The notes under the pieces were generated by a model. That model worked only from the letters and a program-made list of their open reading frames with translations. It searched no databases and was not told the DNA's origin. Positions 6,036-13,238 of a stretch of DNA of 19,872 nucleotides are shown here, in pieces; position 1 is the stretch's first letter, and each line of letters begins with the position of its first letter. This stretch comes from Planctomycetaceae bacterium (lineage in GTDB: Bacteria; Planctomycetota; Planctomycetia; Pirellulales; Pirellulaceae), in assembly GCA_005773145.1 (NCBI GenBank), contig SXHS01000331.1, forward strand, positions 1 to 19,872. The letters run 5' to 3'. Made by a program: the position numbers and the translations under genes.

Positions 6036-8063
6036 TCAGCCCAGAAACACGTTTGGCTGCCGGGCAGGATCCGGTTCGGCTTTGCGGATCAGTTCGCGCA
6101 CCCGCACCGGGACGTTGCCTTCGCCGAACAGGAAGAAACCGAACGCGGCAGCCAGTGGGTTTTCGTTATTCCAGCCGAAATGAATTTCCGGCGGTTTGCC
6201 GACACGCGACAGTTCCAAGGCGATCGAGGCCAGCACGTGCGCCACCGATGCGCAACGCTTCACGCTGATAATGAACCGCCCATCTTCTTCGGCGATCTCC
6301 ATCAGGGGCATCTGTTGGAACTCGCTCGGGTCGCCCAGTTCAGCCTCGATGAACACAATCGGCACGTCCGGACCCAGCCGGTGCCGCTCGCGGATCGTGT
6401 CCTCCTTTTCCTTGAGTTCCCGCCGGCCCGGGCGATGAGGCACCAGCACGGGAAACTCCAGGTGCTTGAGGCTGTCCCAAAGAAACTTCGACGACAGATC
6501 GGTGAACTCGAAGCCGATGAATCGCAGTTCGGTGCTGCGTTTTAAGCGTGAGGCAAACGAAGAGAAAACAATCGCCAGGATAAACCAGCTTGCGATCTTG
6601 ATGCCGTCGGGCCGTTCAATCATGTTTGCGGCAGTCGTGTAGAGAAACACCAGCGTGATCGCCAGGTAAAGCCACGGCATGCGCAAGATCCATGGTCCCG
6701 TGCGCCCGCGATAGACGTCGATCACGGTGGCCACACAGGCACTGCTGATGAGCACCAGCACGCCGGTCGCAAAGGCGCCGCCCTGGGCTTCCACGTCGGA
6801 ATTGAAGACCCAGGTGACGAGCAAATTCAACCGCCTGACCAGCACCACCAGCGGCCGAATGGCCCGCGACCACTCGGGCGCCATGCCGTACCGCGGCAGA
6901 TACTGTGGCACCAGGTTGAGCAGGCCCGCCATCGCGCTCATTCCCGCGAAGCTCAGGATCACGATCGTGCTAATGTCGTAGATCGTGCCGAAGACTTCAC
7001 CAAATAGCGGGAAAATAACGATCTCCCCCTCGCCGTGGGCGAGGTACGCCAGGGCGCGGTTCTGGGCGTGGCCCCCCTTTTCGAGCGATTCGGGCTTGAT
7101 GAGCGTCGCCGTCACCAGCGAGGAGCCCAGCAGCGCAAACGACATGATGATCGCGGCCAAGGCCAGTAATTTGCGCGTGTTGCGAATCCGCGATTCGGGC
7201 TGCTTAGTGTTGTCGCCAGGATCGCCCTTGATCAGCGGCATAACCGCGACCCCCGTTTCGAAGCCGCTCAGGCCAAGCGCCAACTTCGGGAAGAAGAGCA
7301 GGGCGAATCCGGCGATCGTCCACCACGTCGGGTTGGCCACGTCGCCCAACGGTGTGCCATGACGGTCGTGCAAATGCCAATCGCCGCTGAGCAGGTGTTG
7401 GTACCAGGCGTCGAATAGCGACGGATGGGCGACCAAATGGACGAGTCCCGCCCCGATCACAATTGCGTTGAGGGCCAGGTAGCTCGCCACAATGATCGCC
7501 GCCAAACCAATAACCTCTTTGAAGCCGCGAAGGAACATCGCGCCCAGGATCACGAGCAGCCCAATCGTGATCGCCAACTGATGCTTCGATGCGGGGATGA
7601 AGTCGAGTTGCTGGTCGACCTTGTTCCAGAGCGGGTTGTGAATCACGTGCTCGGCGGCGTCGGCGGCCGAGAGCGTCATCGTGATCACAAAGTCGGTGGC
7701 CGCGAATCCTAGCAGAGCCAGCACCATCATTTTGCCGGTCCAGCCATGCACGAGCCGTTCCAGCATGGCAATCGAACCTTGGCCATGCGGCGAACTGGCG
7801 GCTACATGGCAATAGACCGGCAACGCTCCGAGCAGCGTCACCAATACCAGCACGACCGTTGCGATGGGCGCGAGCACGCCAGCGGCGTTAAAAGCAATCG
7901 AAGGCTGATAACCGAGCGTGCTGAAATAGTCGACGCCCGTCAGGCACATCACCCACAGCCAATAACTCTCATGATGACCGGGCCGGGGCTCCAGGGGCTT
8001 CTGCAGGTCGACGACGCCGCTATCGGTGATTTGCCGCTCCGTTGCGGCGATTGGGATGTCCAT
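6036..8063 (-). CDS. APC-superfamily permease with soluble C-terminal domain
   Basis: A 675-residue integral membrane protein of the amino acid-polyamine-cation superfamily. Around 12 hydrophobic segments occupy the first ~500 residues; the first carries GVDYFSTLGYQPSIAF, an APC-type helix-1 sequence with the Gly-rich break used for substrate binding. Substrate is not evident: amino acids or, by overall layout and a cytoplasmic tail, potassium as in Kup-like members. The last ~150 residues are soluble and contain PIVFIEAELGDPSEF and a segment with VLASIALELSRVGKPPEIHFGW, possibly a regulatory domain. The start chosen is the ATG at 8063, with GGGAG just upstream; a GTG at 8114 would add 17 residues and lacks a site. 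The gene stands alone. Confidence 0.85.
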   Translation of the reverse strand: MDIPIAATERQITDSGVVDLQKPLEPRPGHHESYWLWVMCLTGVDYFSTLGYQPSIAFNAAGVLAPIATVVLVLVTLLGALPVYCHVAASSPHGQGSIAMLERLVHGWTGKMMVLALLGFAATDFVITMTLSAADAAEHVIHNPLWNKVDQQLDFIPASKHQLAITIGLLVILGAMFLRGFKEVIGLAAIIVASYLALNAIVIGAGLVHLVAHPSLFDAWYQHLLSGDWHLHDRHGTPLGDVANPTWWTIAGFALLFFPKLALGLSGFETGVAVMPLIKGDPGDNTKQPESRIRNTRKLLALAAIIMSFALLGSSLVTATLIKPESLEKGGHAQNRALAYLAHGEGEIVIFPLFGEVFGTIYDISTIVILSFAGMSAMAGLLNLVPQYLPRYGMAPEWSRAIRPLVVLVRRLNLLVTWVFNSDVEAQGGAFATGVLVLISSACVATVIDVYRGRTGPWILRMPWLYLAITLVFLYTTAANMIERPDGIKIASWFILAIVFSSFASRLKRSTELRFIGFEFTDLSSKFLWDSLKHLEFPVLVPHRPGRRELKEKEDTIRERHRLGPDVPIVFIEAELGDPSEFQQMPLMEIAEEDGRFIISVKRCASVAHVLASIALELSRVGKPPEIHFGWNNENPLAAAFGFFLFGEGNVPVRVRELIRKAEPDPARQPNVFLG

Positions 8064-8206
8064 ACTCTCCCGAAGGGATAAACCATGAACGCAAGGCAAT
8101 ATCGTATGATCCACGAATCGGGCCCGTCAACGGTTAACGGGCCTGGCGATCGCCCATCGGAGGCGCTAAGTGATTGCGCACAGGACGATTGCGTAGTCGG
8201 CACGTA

Positions 8207-8227
8207 GGACGGATTTTCAATCCGTCC
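8207..8227. repeat. Palindrome GGACGGATT-ttc-AATCCGTCC
   Basis: A perfect 9-bp stem with a 3-base loop, in a gene-free interval upstream of the permease. It resembles the short interspersed palindromes common in planctomycete intergenic DNA. There is no T-run, so a terminator is unlikely. Confidence 0.65.
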
Positions 8228-8259
8228 CGTGCCCCCTCCGCCGACTTCCTCCACAGGCC

Positions 8260-8355
8260 GGGGACTGGCTCATTTTCCCGGCGAATTCGCGAGAGGCGCA
8301 TCGTTCGGTCGGGAGGTTGTCCAACGTGGTTCCCGGGAAAATGTGCCTTGTCCCC
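8260..8355. repeat. Inverted-repeat element with CATTTTCCCGG arms
   Basis: The left arm is GGGGAC, five bases, CATTTTCCCGG (8260-8281). The right arm (8333-8355) is its reverse complement apart from the spacer inside the arm (CCGGGAAAATG, then GTCCCC). About 50 bases lie between the arms and contain no gene. It could be a small non-autonomous element or a long cruciform. Confidence 0.65.
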
Positions 8356-8516
8356 CTGTCTTGGCAAGTGAACGGTTACCTTGCGAGTTGCTTTCGGATC
8401 GGAGTATGATCGCTGAGCGCCAGGAGTCAGGCGTCAAGGATCCGAAGTCCATCATCGTGCGCGGCCGCCTTGCAGACTCCTGAGCCCTGACCCCTGCCCG
8501 CGGACTTCTAAGTCCA

Positions 8517-8972
8517 ATGAATAAGGCGTTCGTTCGCGAACCTGATGACACCGGCCAGTCAACCTGCCCGCGATGCCGGTCGTTGGGCGTTGCGGTGCAC
8601 GAAGCCACGCTGGCTGCGCACCTGCAACCAGCCGCACTCGAAGAACTGGCCGACCCCGCGTGGTTCTGCCCGTTTCCCACCTGTCCGGTGGCATACTTCG
8701 ACTTGTTCGAACGGGTGGCCACGGTTGACTCGTTCATCAAGCCGGTGTATCCGAAGGACCCCACAGCGCCCATCTGTCCGTGTTTTGGCTTCGCAGCAGA
8801 TGAAATCGAAAAGGATCTTGCCGAAGGCGGGGTACGGCGAACCCGCGCGCTGGTGGAAAAAGCCAAGGGGCCGGAGGCCCACTGTTCGACCGCATCGCCC
8901 ACCGGCCAATCGTGCGTCGCCGAAGTGCAGCGTTACTACATGCAGCGTCGCGAAGGTAATCGCCAAGAATAG
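8517..8972 (+). CDS. CopZ-like iron-sulfur/zinc-binding metallochaperone
   Basis: A 151-residue soluble protein resembling the N-terminal zinc and [2Fe-2S] region of CopZ-type copper chaperones and bacterioferritin-associated-ferredoxin-like proteins. The cysteines fall in the family's order: C17-x2-C20, C51-x4-C56 (in FCPFPTCPVAYFD), then C87-x-C89 in ICPCFGF, and C123 and C133 near the end. The first four are expected to bind zinc and the last four a [2Fe-2S] cluster. The heavy-metal-associated domain of full CopZ is absent, so this is a stand-alone form. No copper ATPase or mercury gene adjoins it. The upstream ribosome site is weak; the ATG was taken because the family sequence begins shortly after it. 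It converges with the omega-amidase gene. Confidence 0.75.
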   Translation: MNKAFVREPDDTGQSTCPRCRSLGVAVHEATLAAHLQPAALEELADPAWFCPFPTCPVAYFDLFERVATVDSFIKPVYPKDPTAPICPCFGFAADEIEKDLAEGGVRRTRALVEKAKGPEAHCSTASPTGQSCVAEVQRYYMQRREGNRQE

Positions 8973-8983
8973 ATCCGATGATA

Positions 8984-9007
8984 GCCGGCGACAAACTGTC
9001 GCCCGGC
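8984..9007. terminator. Hairpin between convergent genes
   Basis: GGCGACA-aac-TGTCGCC (8987-9003), extended by GCC/GGC across a one-base bulge. It sits in the 65-base gap between two convergent genes, where a bidirectional terminator is expected. There is no T-run, which lowers confidence. Confidence 0.4.
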
Positions 9008-9037
9008 GGCATCGCTCTGAGCACTGCTCCCCTGCAA

Positions 9038-9817
9038 TCACCACCGGAAGTGTTCGACCGCCATATCGGCAAGTGCGGGAAACTTGCGGCGATAATCCAC
9101 CAGTTCCTTTCGATCCAAATCGGCCGAAAGCAGTTCTTCTCCTTCGCCCGCCTCGGCCAACGTGTTGCCGTGTGGATCGACGATCAAACTCTGGCCGCGG
9201 TACACAAGTCGCGGATCGTGTCCGCAGCGATTAACGCCTACGACGTACGCCTGATTTTCAATGGCGCGCGCCCGCAGCAGCGCCAGCCAGTGCGCATCGC
9301 GCGGCCGCGGCCAATTCGCGATCACCGCAATCACCTCCGCTCCGTCGCGGGCTGCCGGACGAAACAACTCCGGAAATCGCAGGTCGTAACAAACCAGCGG
9401 TGCCAGCGTGAATTCCCCGCAGACGACGACCACGTGATGCGTGCCCGCCGTGTAACGCTCCCGCTCTCCTCCGAGCGTAAACGGCTGCTGCTTCACGTAG
9501 CGGGCAATCTCGCCCCCCATCGGGTCGAAGACCACCGCTTCATTGCGAGCTTTGCCGCCATCCGCCAGCGTGGCCACGCCACCGATGACATAACTCTTCC
9601 ACTCGGCGGCCAGCGAAGACAAGAACGCCGCGGTCGGACCCTGCCTCGGCTCCGCAATCCGATCCACGTTCATGCTGAAGCCCGTCGCAAACATCTCCGG
9701 CAGCACGACGAGCGACCCAGGCAGCGGTGAACCGTCGCTCAGCATCCGCCGAACCGTGGCGAAGTTCACCGCTTTGTCCTCCCAGGCAATACTGAACTGA
9801 ACGGCGTAGACTCGCAT
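9038..9817 (-). CDS. Nitrilase-superfamily omega-amidase (YafV/Nit2-like)
   Basis: A 259-residue carbon-nitrogen hydrolase. The Glu-Lys-Cys catalytic triad is clear: E41 in VVLPEMFATGFS, K109 in ARYVKQQPF, and C143 in LVCYDLRFPELFR. The LPEMFATGFSM sequence is characteristic of the YafV/omega-amidase branch, which hydrolyses 2-oxoglutaramate or 2-oxosuccinamate left after glutamine transamination, for instance in methionine salvage. Length matches the family (about 256). The ATG at 9817 fits the family N-terminus (MRVYAVQFS); an upstream GTG at 9856 would add 13 unrelated residues. The regulator gene 47 bases upstream on the same strand may be cotranscribed. Confidence 0.88.
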   Translation of the reverse strand: MRVYAVQFSIAWEDKAVNFATVRRMLSDGSPLPGSLVVLPEMFATGFSMNVDRIAEPRQGPTAAFLSSLAAEWKSYVIGGVATLADGGKARNEAVVFDPMGGEIARYVKQQPFTLGGERERYTAGTHHVVVVCGEFTLAPLVCYDLRFPELFRPAARDGAEVIAVIANWPRPRDAHWLALLRARAIENQAYVVGVNRCGHDPRLVYRGQSLIVDPHGNTLAEAGEGEELLSADLDRKELVDYRRKFPALADMAVEHFRW

Positions 9818-9864
9818 GAACCGCACTTGTGTGAAAATACGTGATAAGTTAACCACCGATCGCT

Positions 9865-10263
9865 CTATCGAACTGCTCCGTCCTCAATCGCCACGATCAT
9901 CCTCACGAACTCCGCCAGGGAATCGGCACGCATTTTCTTGAACGCGTTGTAATGCCGGGCTTCCACCCTGCGCAGGCCGATGTTCAACTCGCGGGCAATG
10001 ACCGTGTTGGTTTTGCCGGCCATAATTGCGTCGAGCACGTGGCGATCATCGTCCGAAAGCGTGGAAAGCCGGGCCCGCAACTCTTCAAGCTCGCTGCGAG
10101 CGCCTCTCCGCTCGGCGTCGATTTCGATCGCTCGGCGGACGCTGTCGCGCAACTCCGAGTCGCGGCACGGTTTCTCCAGCAGGTTCACGGCACCTCGCTG
10201 CCTGGCTTTTACCGCCAAGAGAGCATTGGCCCAGGCATAGAAAGTGTATGCGGTTTCCCGCAT
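9865..10263 (-). CDS. FixJ/LuxR-type regulator with truncated receiver domain
   Basis: A 132-residue protein. The C-terminal half (about 68-125) is a LuxR-type helix-turn-helix: LSDDDRHVLDAIMAGKTNTV, then IARELNIGLRRVEARH. The N-terminal ~45 residues are only the last strand and helix of a receiver domain (AVKARQRGAVNLLEKPCRDSE, with K31-P as the conserved lysine-proline). The phosphate-accepting Asp and the first ~80 receiver residues are missing, and no receiver-like sequence lies upstream in any frame I can read. It should bind DNA without ordinary phosphorelay control, or be a remnant. The ATG at 10263 has GGGGGA seven bases upstream, supporting translation. Target genes are unknown; the omega-amidase gene is next downstream. 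Confidence 0.75.
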   Translation of the reverse strand: MRETAYTFYAWANALLAVKARQRGAVNLLEKPCRDSELRDSVRRAIEIDAERRGARSELEELRARLSTLSDDDRHVLDAIMAGKTNTVIARELNIGLRRVEARHYNAFKKMRADSLAEFVRMIVAIEDGAVR

Positions 10264-10338
10264 AAGGCATCCCCCAAGGCGCGATTTTCTCGAAGGGTCG
10301 CCAATCCACGGCGTGCGGAAGCGACTTCGGTGCAATCC

Positions 10339-10382
10339 AAAAAAAAACGGCCAACCGCCGGCAAGAGACCGCCACGGTTGAC
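10339..10382 (-). terminator. Intrinsic terminator of the cysteine-rich secreted protein gene
   Basis: On the - strand GTCAACCG (10382-10375) pairs with CGGTTGGC (10357-10350) through eight pairs including one G-T, and a run of nine T follows (10347-10339). It lies 27 bases after the stop codon at 10409. Confidence 0.8.
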
Positions 10383-10408
10383 CGATGATTTTGCCGCTCG
10401 ATGGTTGT

Positions 10409-11518
10409 TCAGATCGCATCTTCCTCTGCTGGCGACTCGTTCTCGGGCGATTCTCGCTTGTCATCTTTCTTCTTGCAGTCTTCGCATGGCTCGCCCTTGC
10501 CGACACACTTCGCGCACTTCGAACACTTCGAACACTTTTCGCCATGGTCGCCGTGCTTGCGCCGATGCTCGCACATCTTGGCGAGCTTGGCTTCCCATTT
10601 TTTCGACTCGGCTTCAAGGTGCTGCCACACGTCTTCCGCCGAGCCCTTCCAGAGCAACGTCAGGTCATTGCCGTCAGGCTTGACCCGCAACCCGTTCACC
10701 AGGCGAAGCTTCAGATCGTTGTCCCCACTGCACAGCCGCGCAAGCGCCTGGCCGCCCTTGACGATCTCATGCACCTGGCCGACCACTTCGGTGTTGGTCA
10801 TCGTCGCTCGGGCCCGAAAGAACGACTCTCCTTGGTGCTCGCCGAGAACCAGGCGAACCGATTCGGTCTGCCTGGCCGCCGGATTCTTGCAAGGCAGTTC
10901 CGCCGTGGCGATGCCGGTGACGCGCAACAGTAAGGTCGTGCCGTCGGGCACTCTTCCCGCCAGGGGATTATCGCTGCCGATGCTTCCGGCTTTGCCATCA
11001 AGAACGTCGAGGGCGGCTTTCAGTTCATCCACGCTGCTCGCCAACACCAGATGCTCGTCGCCAAACCATGCGCTGGCCAGCGCGTGCGAGTGCTCGCCGC
11101 GCCGTATCGTCCAGCTTGAGATCTTATGCGAGCCGTACTCCGATGCCTCGCGTCCGGGAATCTTCTCTGCCCAGCCTTGCACCTTCGCTCGATCGAGCCT
11201 GGCGTGCAGAATCATGACGCCGGTATGCTTGCCGACTTGCTTGCCGTAGAAGGTCGCGCCATGCAGGTCCTGGCGGGGATCGATGCCGATCATGGCTTGC
11301 GCCATCTTCAGGTGGGCCTCAGCATTCTTATGCCTGGCCATGTGTTTTTTTATCGCCTTCTTGACGACCACCGAATCACGCATCGCATCGAAATCCACAT
11401 GCCCAACCCACCGCGCGTCGTCTGAGACCTGCTTCATGTTCAAAGGAACGGCCAGCGCCTGAAATCCGACCGCAAAAATACCAGACAGAGCCACACCCAC
11501 CACAAGTCGTTGCATCAT
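10409..11518 (-). CDS. Secreted protein of unknown function with cysteine-rich, acidic C-terminus
   Basis: A 369-residue protein beginning with a signal peptide (MMQRLVVGVALSGIFAVGF, then AVP, cleavage near 23). The body (about 30-320) is a soluble alpha/beta sequence with GHVDFDAM, DDLHGATFYG-like and FGDEHLVLASS stretches. It resembles planctomycete hypothetical proteins, but I cannot name a family. The C-terminal ~55 residues hold repeated cysteine pairs (KCSKCSKCAKC, then C-x2-C) among Lys and His, ending in an acidic tail (SPENESPAEEDAI). The cysteines suggest metal binding or disulfides. The ATG at 11518 has GGGAG five bases upstream; an ATG at 11551 would add 11 residues without such a site. 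It is transcribed alone, with a terminator close behind. Confidence 0.78.
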   Translation of the reverse strand: MMQRLVVGVALSGIFAVGFQALAVPLNMKQVSDDARWVGHVDFDAMRDSVVVKKAIKKHMARHKNAEAHLKMAQAMIGIDPRQDLHGATFYGKQVGKHTGVMILHARLDRAKVQGWAEKIPGREASEYGSHKISSWTIRRGEHSHALASAWFGDEHLVLASSVDELKAALDVLDGKAGSIGSDNPLAGRVPDGTTLLLRVTGIATAELPCKNPAARQTESVRLVLGEHQGESFFRARATMTNTEVVGQVHEIVKGGQALARLCSGDNDLKLRLVNGLRVKPDGNDLTLLWKGSAEDVWQHLEAESKKWEAKLAKMCEHRRKHGDHGEKCSKCSKCAKCVGKGEPCEDCKKKDDKRESPENESPAEEDAI

Positions 11519-12139
11519 GATTACTCCCTTAAAAGAGGAACTGCGCCCCACATCCTACTCTTACCCAGCAAAGCCCGCCAGAGTTTCACGCTTCGGGTGG
11601 CTCGTCCGGGCATCCGTTTGGGCTCTTTCTCATGTCGGTGACGCAAGTCGCTGAAGCAGGAATCATCGTTGTGGGTCTTTGTCTGGATCGAAGGGATCGA
11701 ACCGACGAATAACGACGCCCAACGACCATCGTCACCGGGCATGCGCGAGTGACCTTACCATTTTACGTGGAGTTGCTGACGGCGTGTTGTCGCGCACGGC
11801 TCGAAGGCTCTGCTACCCCTTCTCTACTTCTCTGCTGCCCCTTATCTGCTATCCACGGCAGCCGCGCTGGCGGCCGCCCGATCGGCAAATTCTGCCCGAG
11901 GGCGCACTGCTCGGGAGCCAAATTCGGCCCACATCTGGTCACCGGCGATGGATTTGTGCCACGATTTCCAAGAAATTTTGGAATTCTGAGGGGGGGGTAA
12001 ATTTGCTTGCAATTCTCGCAAACGTCGCTATTCTAAGGCTTGTGCTGTTTGCTCGTTTCTCGGCGTGGCCGGGCCGTGAACGGCTATCCATTTGGGTAGA
12101 TTACCCGGTGTAACCGGTGCTTGAACGGTTGCGAATTAC
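11519..12139. other. Divergent intergenic region
   Basis: About 620 bases between two divergent genes, so both promoters should be here. Only one candidate is visible (12007-12034). A run of eight G occurs near 11991. Open frames in it lack ribosome sites or domain-like sequence. Confidence 0.55.
12007..12034 (+). promoter_or_regulatory. Candidate sigma-70 promoter for the PEP-CTERM gene run
   Basis: TTGCAA (12007-12012), 16 bases, TATTCT (12029-12034). It would start transcription about 100 bases before the first gene. Motif match only. Confidence 0.35.
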
Positions 12140-12961
12140 GTGTGGGGCACAGACTTGAGTCACTCAAAACGCAAGTCGTTCGCAGTGGAGATCGGACGGA
12201 TAAAGTCCACCAAATTGGCTGCACTTACTGGGCGCGTCACGCGGGCAACCCTCGTTGGACTTGCACTGATGGGAGTGACGCTAGCGTCTAGTGCGTTTGG
12301 CGGCGTAACTATTACATCCTTTCCGCCTTCCATATTCAACCCCGACACGGGAGTGATGGACTCTACACTTGGCATTGATGGGTTCACACTCGAAGATTTT
12401 GAGGACGCAACCCTAATTCCAGGTTTGGCAATCGAGTTTCTCAAGGGGGGCGTTGCCGGTTTTAATGAAACTCTTAGTCAGCTAAGCAATGTGCTTGCGT
12501 CGCCCACGGTGTGGGACGGCTCACACGTGCTACTTAACCATCCAACTAATGGTTTTCTAGGATTGGGGTCAGCTTCGTTTTCAACGCGAATCACCTTTCA
12601 GTTCAGCACGCCTGCATTATCGGTAGGCGTAGGCTTGGTAGGGTTTCAGTCCCTTGTATCTAACGCTCCACTGACTGACCATCGTCTCATTATCAATGGC
12701 TTACCGCTTCCAGATACGTTGGAAACGCTAGCAGCTCCGAACTTTGTCGGGCACTCTCGTTTTCGCAACGCCTATTTGCGAATCGACGCGTCGGAAGGAA
12801 TGAACATTACCTCCATAGGCTTTGAAAATATCAGCTTTGCGGAGTTATTGGAGTTCGACCATCTCGCGGTTCAATATGTATGCGAGCCGGCAACTCTGCC
12901 GTTGCTCTTGCTGGGCTGCATTGGCGCGGCGATATTGGCTCGACGCAGAGCGACGGACTGA
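12140..12961 (+). CDS. PEP-CTERM exported protein
   Basis: A 273-residue exported protein. A long basic N-region precedes a hydrophobic signal segment (about 37-53, ending ASSAFGG), then a beta-rich, Ser/Thr/Gly-rich body. At the C-terminus are the three parts of a PEP-CTERM sorting signal: a CEPATLP motif (248-254), a hydrophobic helix, and a basic ARRRATD end. PEP-CTERM proteins are processed by exosortase (EpsH family) and are linked with exopolysaccharide export. The usual Val/Pro before PEP is replaced by Cys, so the motif reads CEP. The body is reminiscent of planctomycete PEP-CTERM proteins without assigned function. The GTG start is weakly supported; a TTG at 12155 is another option and would shorten only the N-region. 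Confidence 0.72.
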   Translation: MWGTDLSHSKRKSFAVEIGRIKSTKLAALTGRVTRATLVGLALMGVTLASSAFGGVTITSFPPSIFNPDTGVMDSTLGIDGFTLEDFEDATLIPGLAIEFLKGGVAGFNETLSQLSNVLASPTVWDGSHVLLNHPTNGFLGLGSASFSTRITFQFSTPALSVGVGLVGFQSLVSNAPLTDHRLIINGLPLPDTLETLAAPNFVGHSRFRNAYLRIDASEGMNITSIGFENISFAELLEFDHLAVQYVCEPATLPLLLLGCIGAAILARRRATD

Positions 12962-12980
12962 GAATTGCGGAGACCCTGCC

Positions 12981-13238
12981 ATGTGTTTCAAGCCGTGTTT
13001 CATGGCGTTAACGTTGCTGGTCGCGGCGGCAGTCTCTGGCCGGGCCGATGTCATCCGCTGGGATAACGGTCAGCTAATTCCAGGTACGGAGGGCATAGCG
13101 CCCGGGCCGGGTGTGCAGCTCGACCACTGCCAGCTTGAATACGCTGGTTTGTATCGACGAAACCTCGGCAGAGCGAATTTTTCCTTTTTCAATGGTGCAG
13201 ATACAGCAGGTCTCGAGCTTCGGAGGGCTCTGCGATGA
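12981..13238 (+). CDS. Short exported pentapeptide-repeat-like protein, probably truncated
   Basis: An 85-residue protein: signal peptide (MCFKPCFMALTLLVAAAVSG, cleaved near RA-D), then VIRWDNGQLIPGTEGIAPGP, a stretch I associate with the start of exported planctomycete pentapeptide-repeat proteins. Then LEYAGL, GRANF and ADTAGL, resembling A(D/N)LxX units. Only two or three units are present before the stop; family members are usually a few hundred residues long. It may therefore be a remnant cut short by rearrangement. The ATG at 12981 has CGGAGA eight bases upstream and starts 19 bases after the previous gene. Its TGA overlaps the ATG of the sugar dehydrogenase (ATGA), so the two are likely translationally coupled. 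Confidence 0.6.
   Translation: MCFKPCFMALTLLVAAAVSGRADVIRWDNGQLIPGTEGIAPGPGVQLDHCQLEYAGLYRRNLGRANFSFFNGADTAGLELRRALR

Noticed and set aside
7204..7812. 202-residue - strand frame inside the permease
   Set aside because: Arg/Ala/Gly-rich out-of-frame translation of the permease gene.
10401..11249. 282-residue + strand frame opposite the cysteine-rich protein gene
   Set aside because: The opposite strand has signal peptide, ribosome site and terminator; this frame has none.
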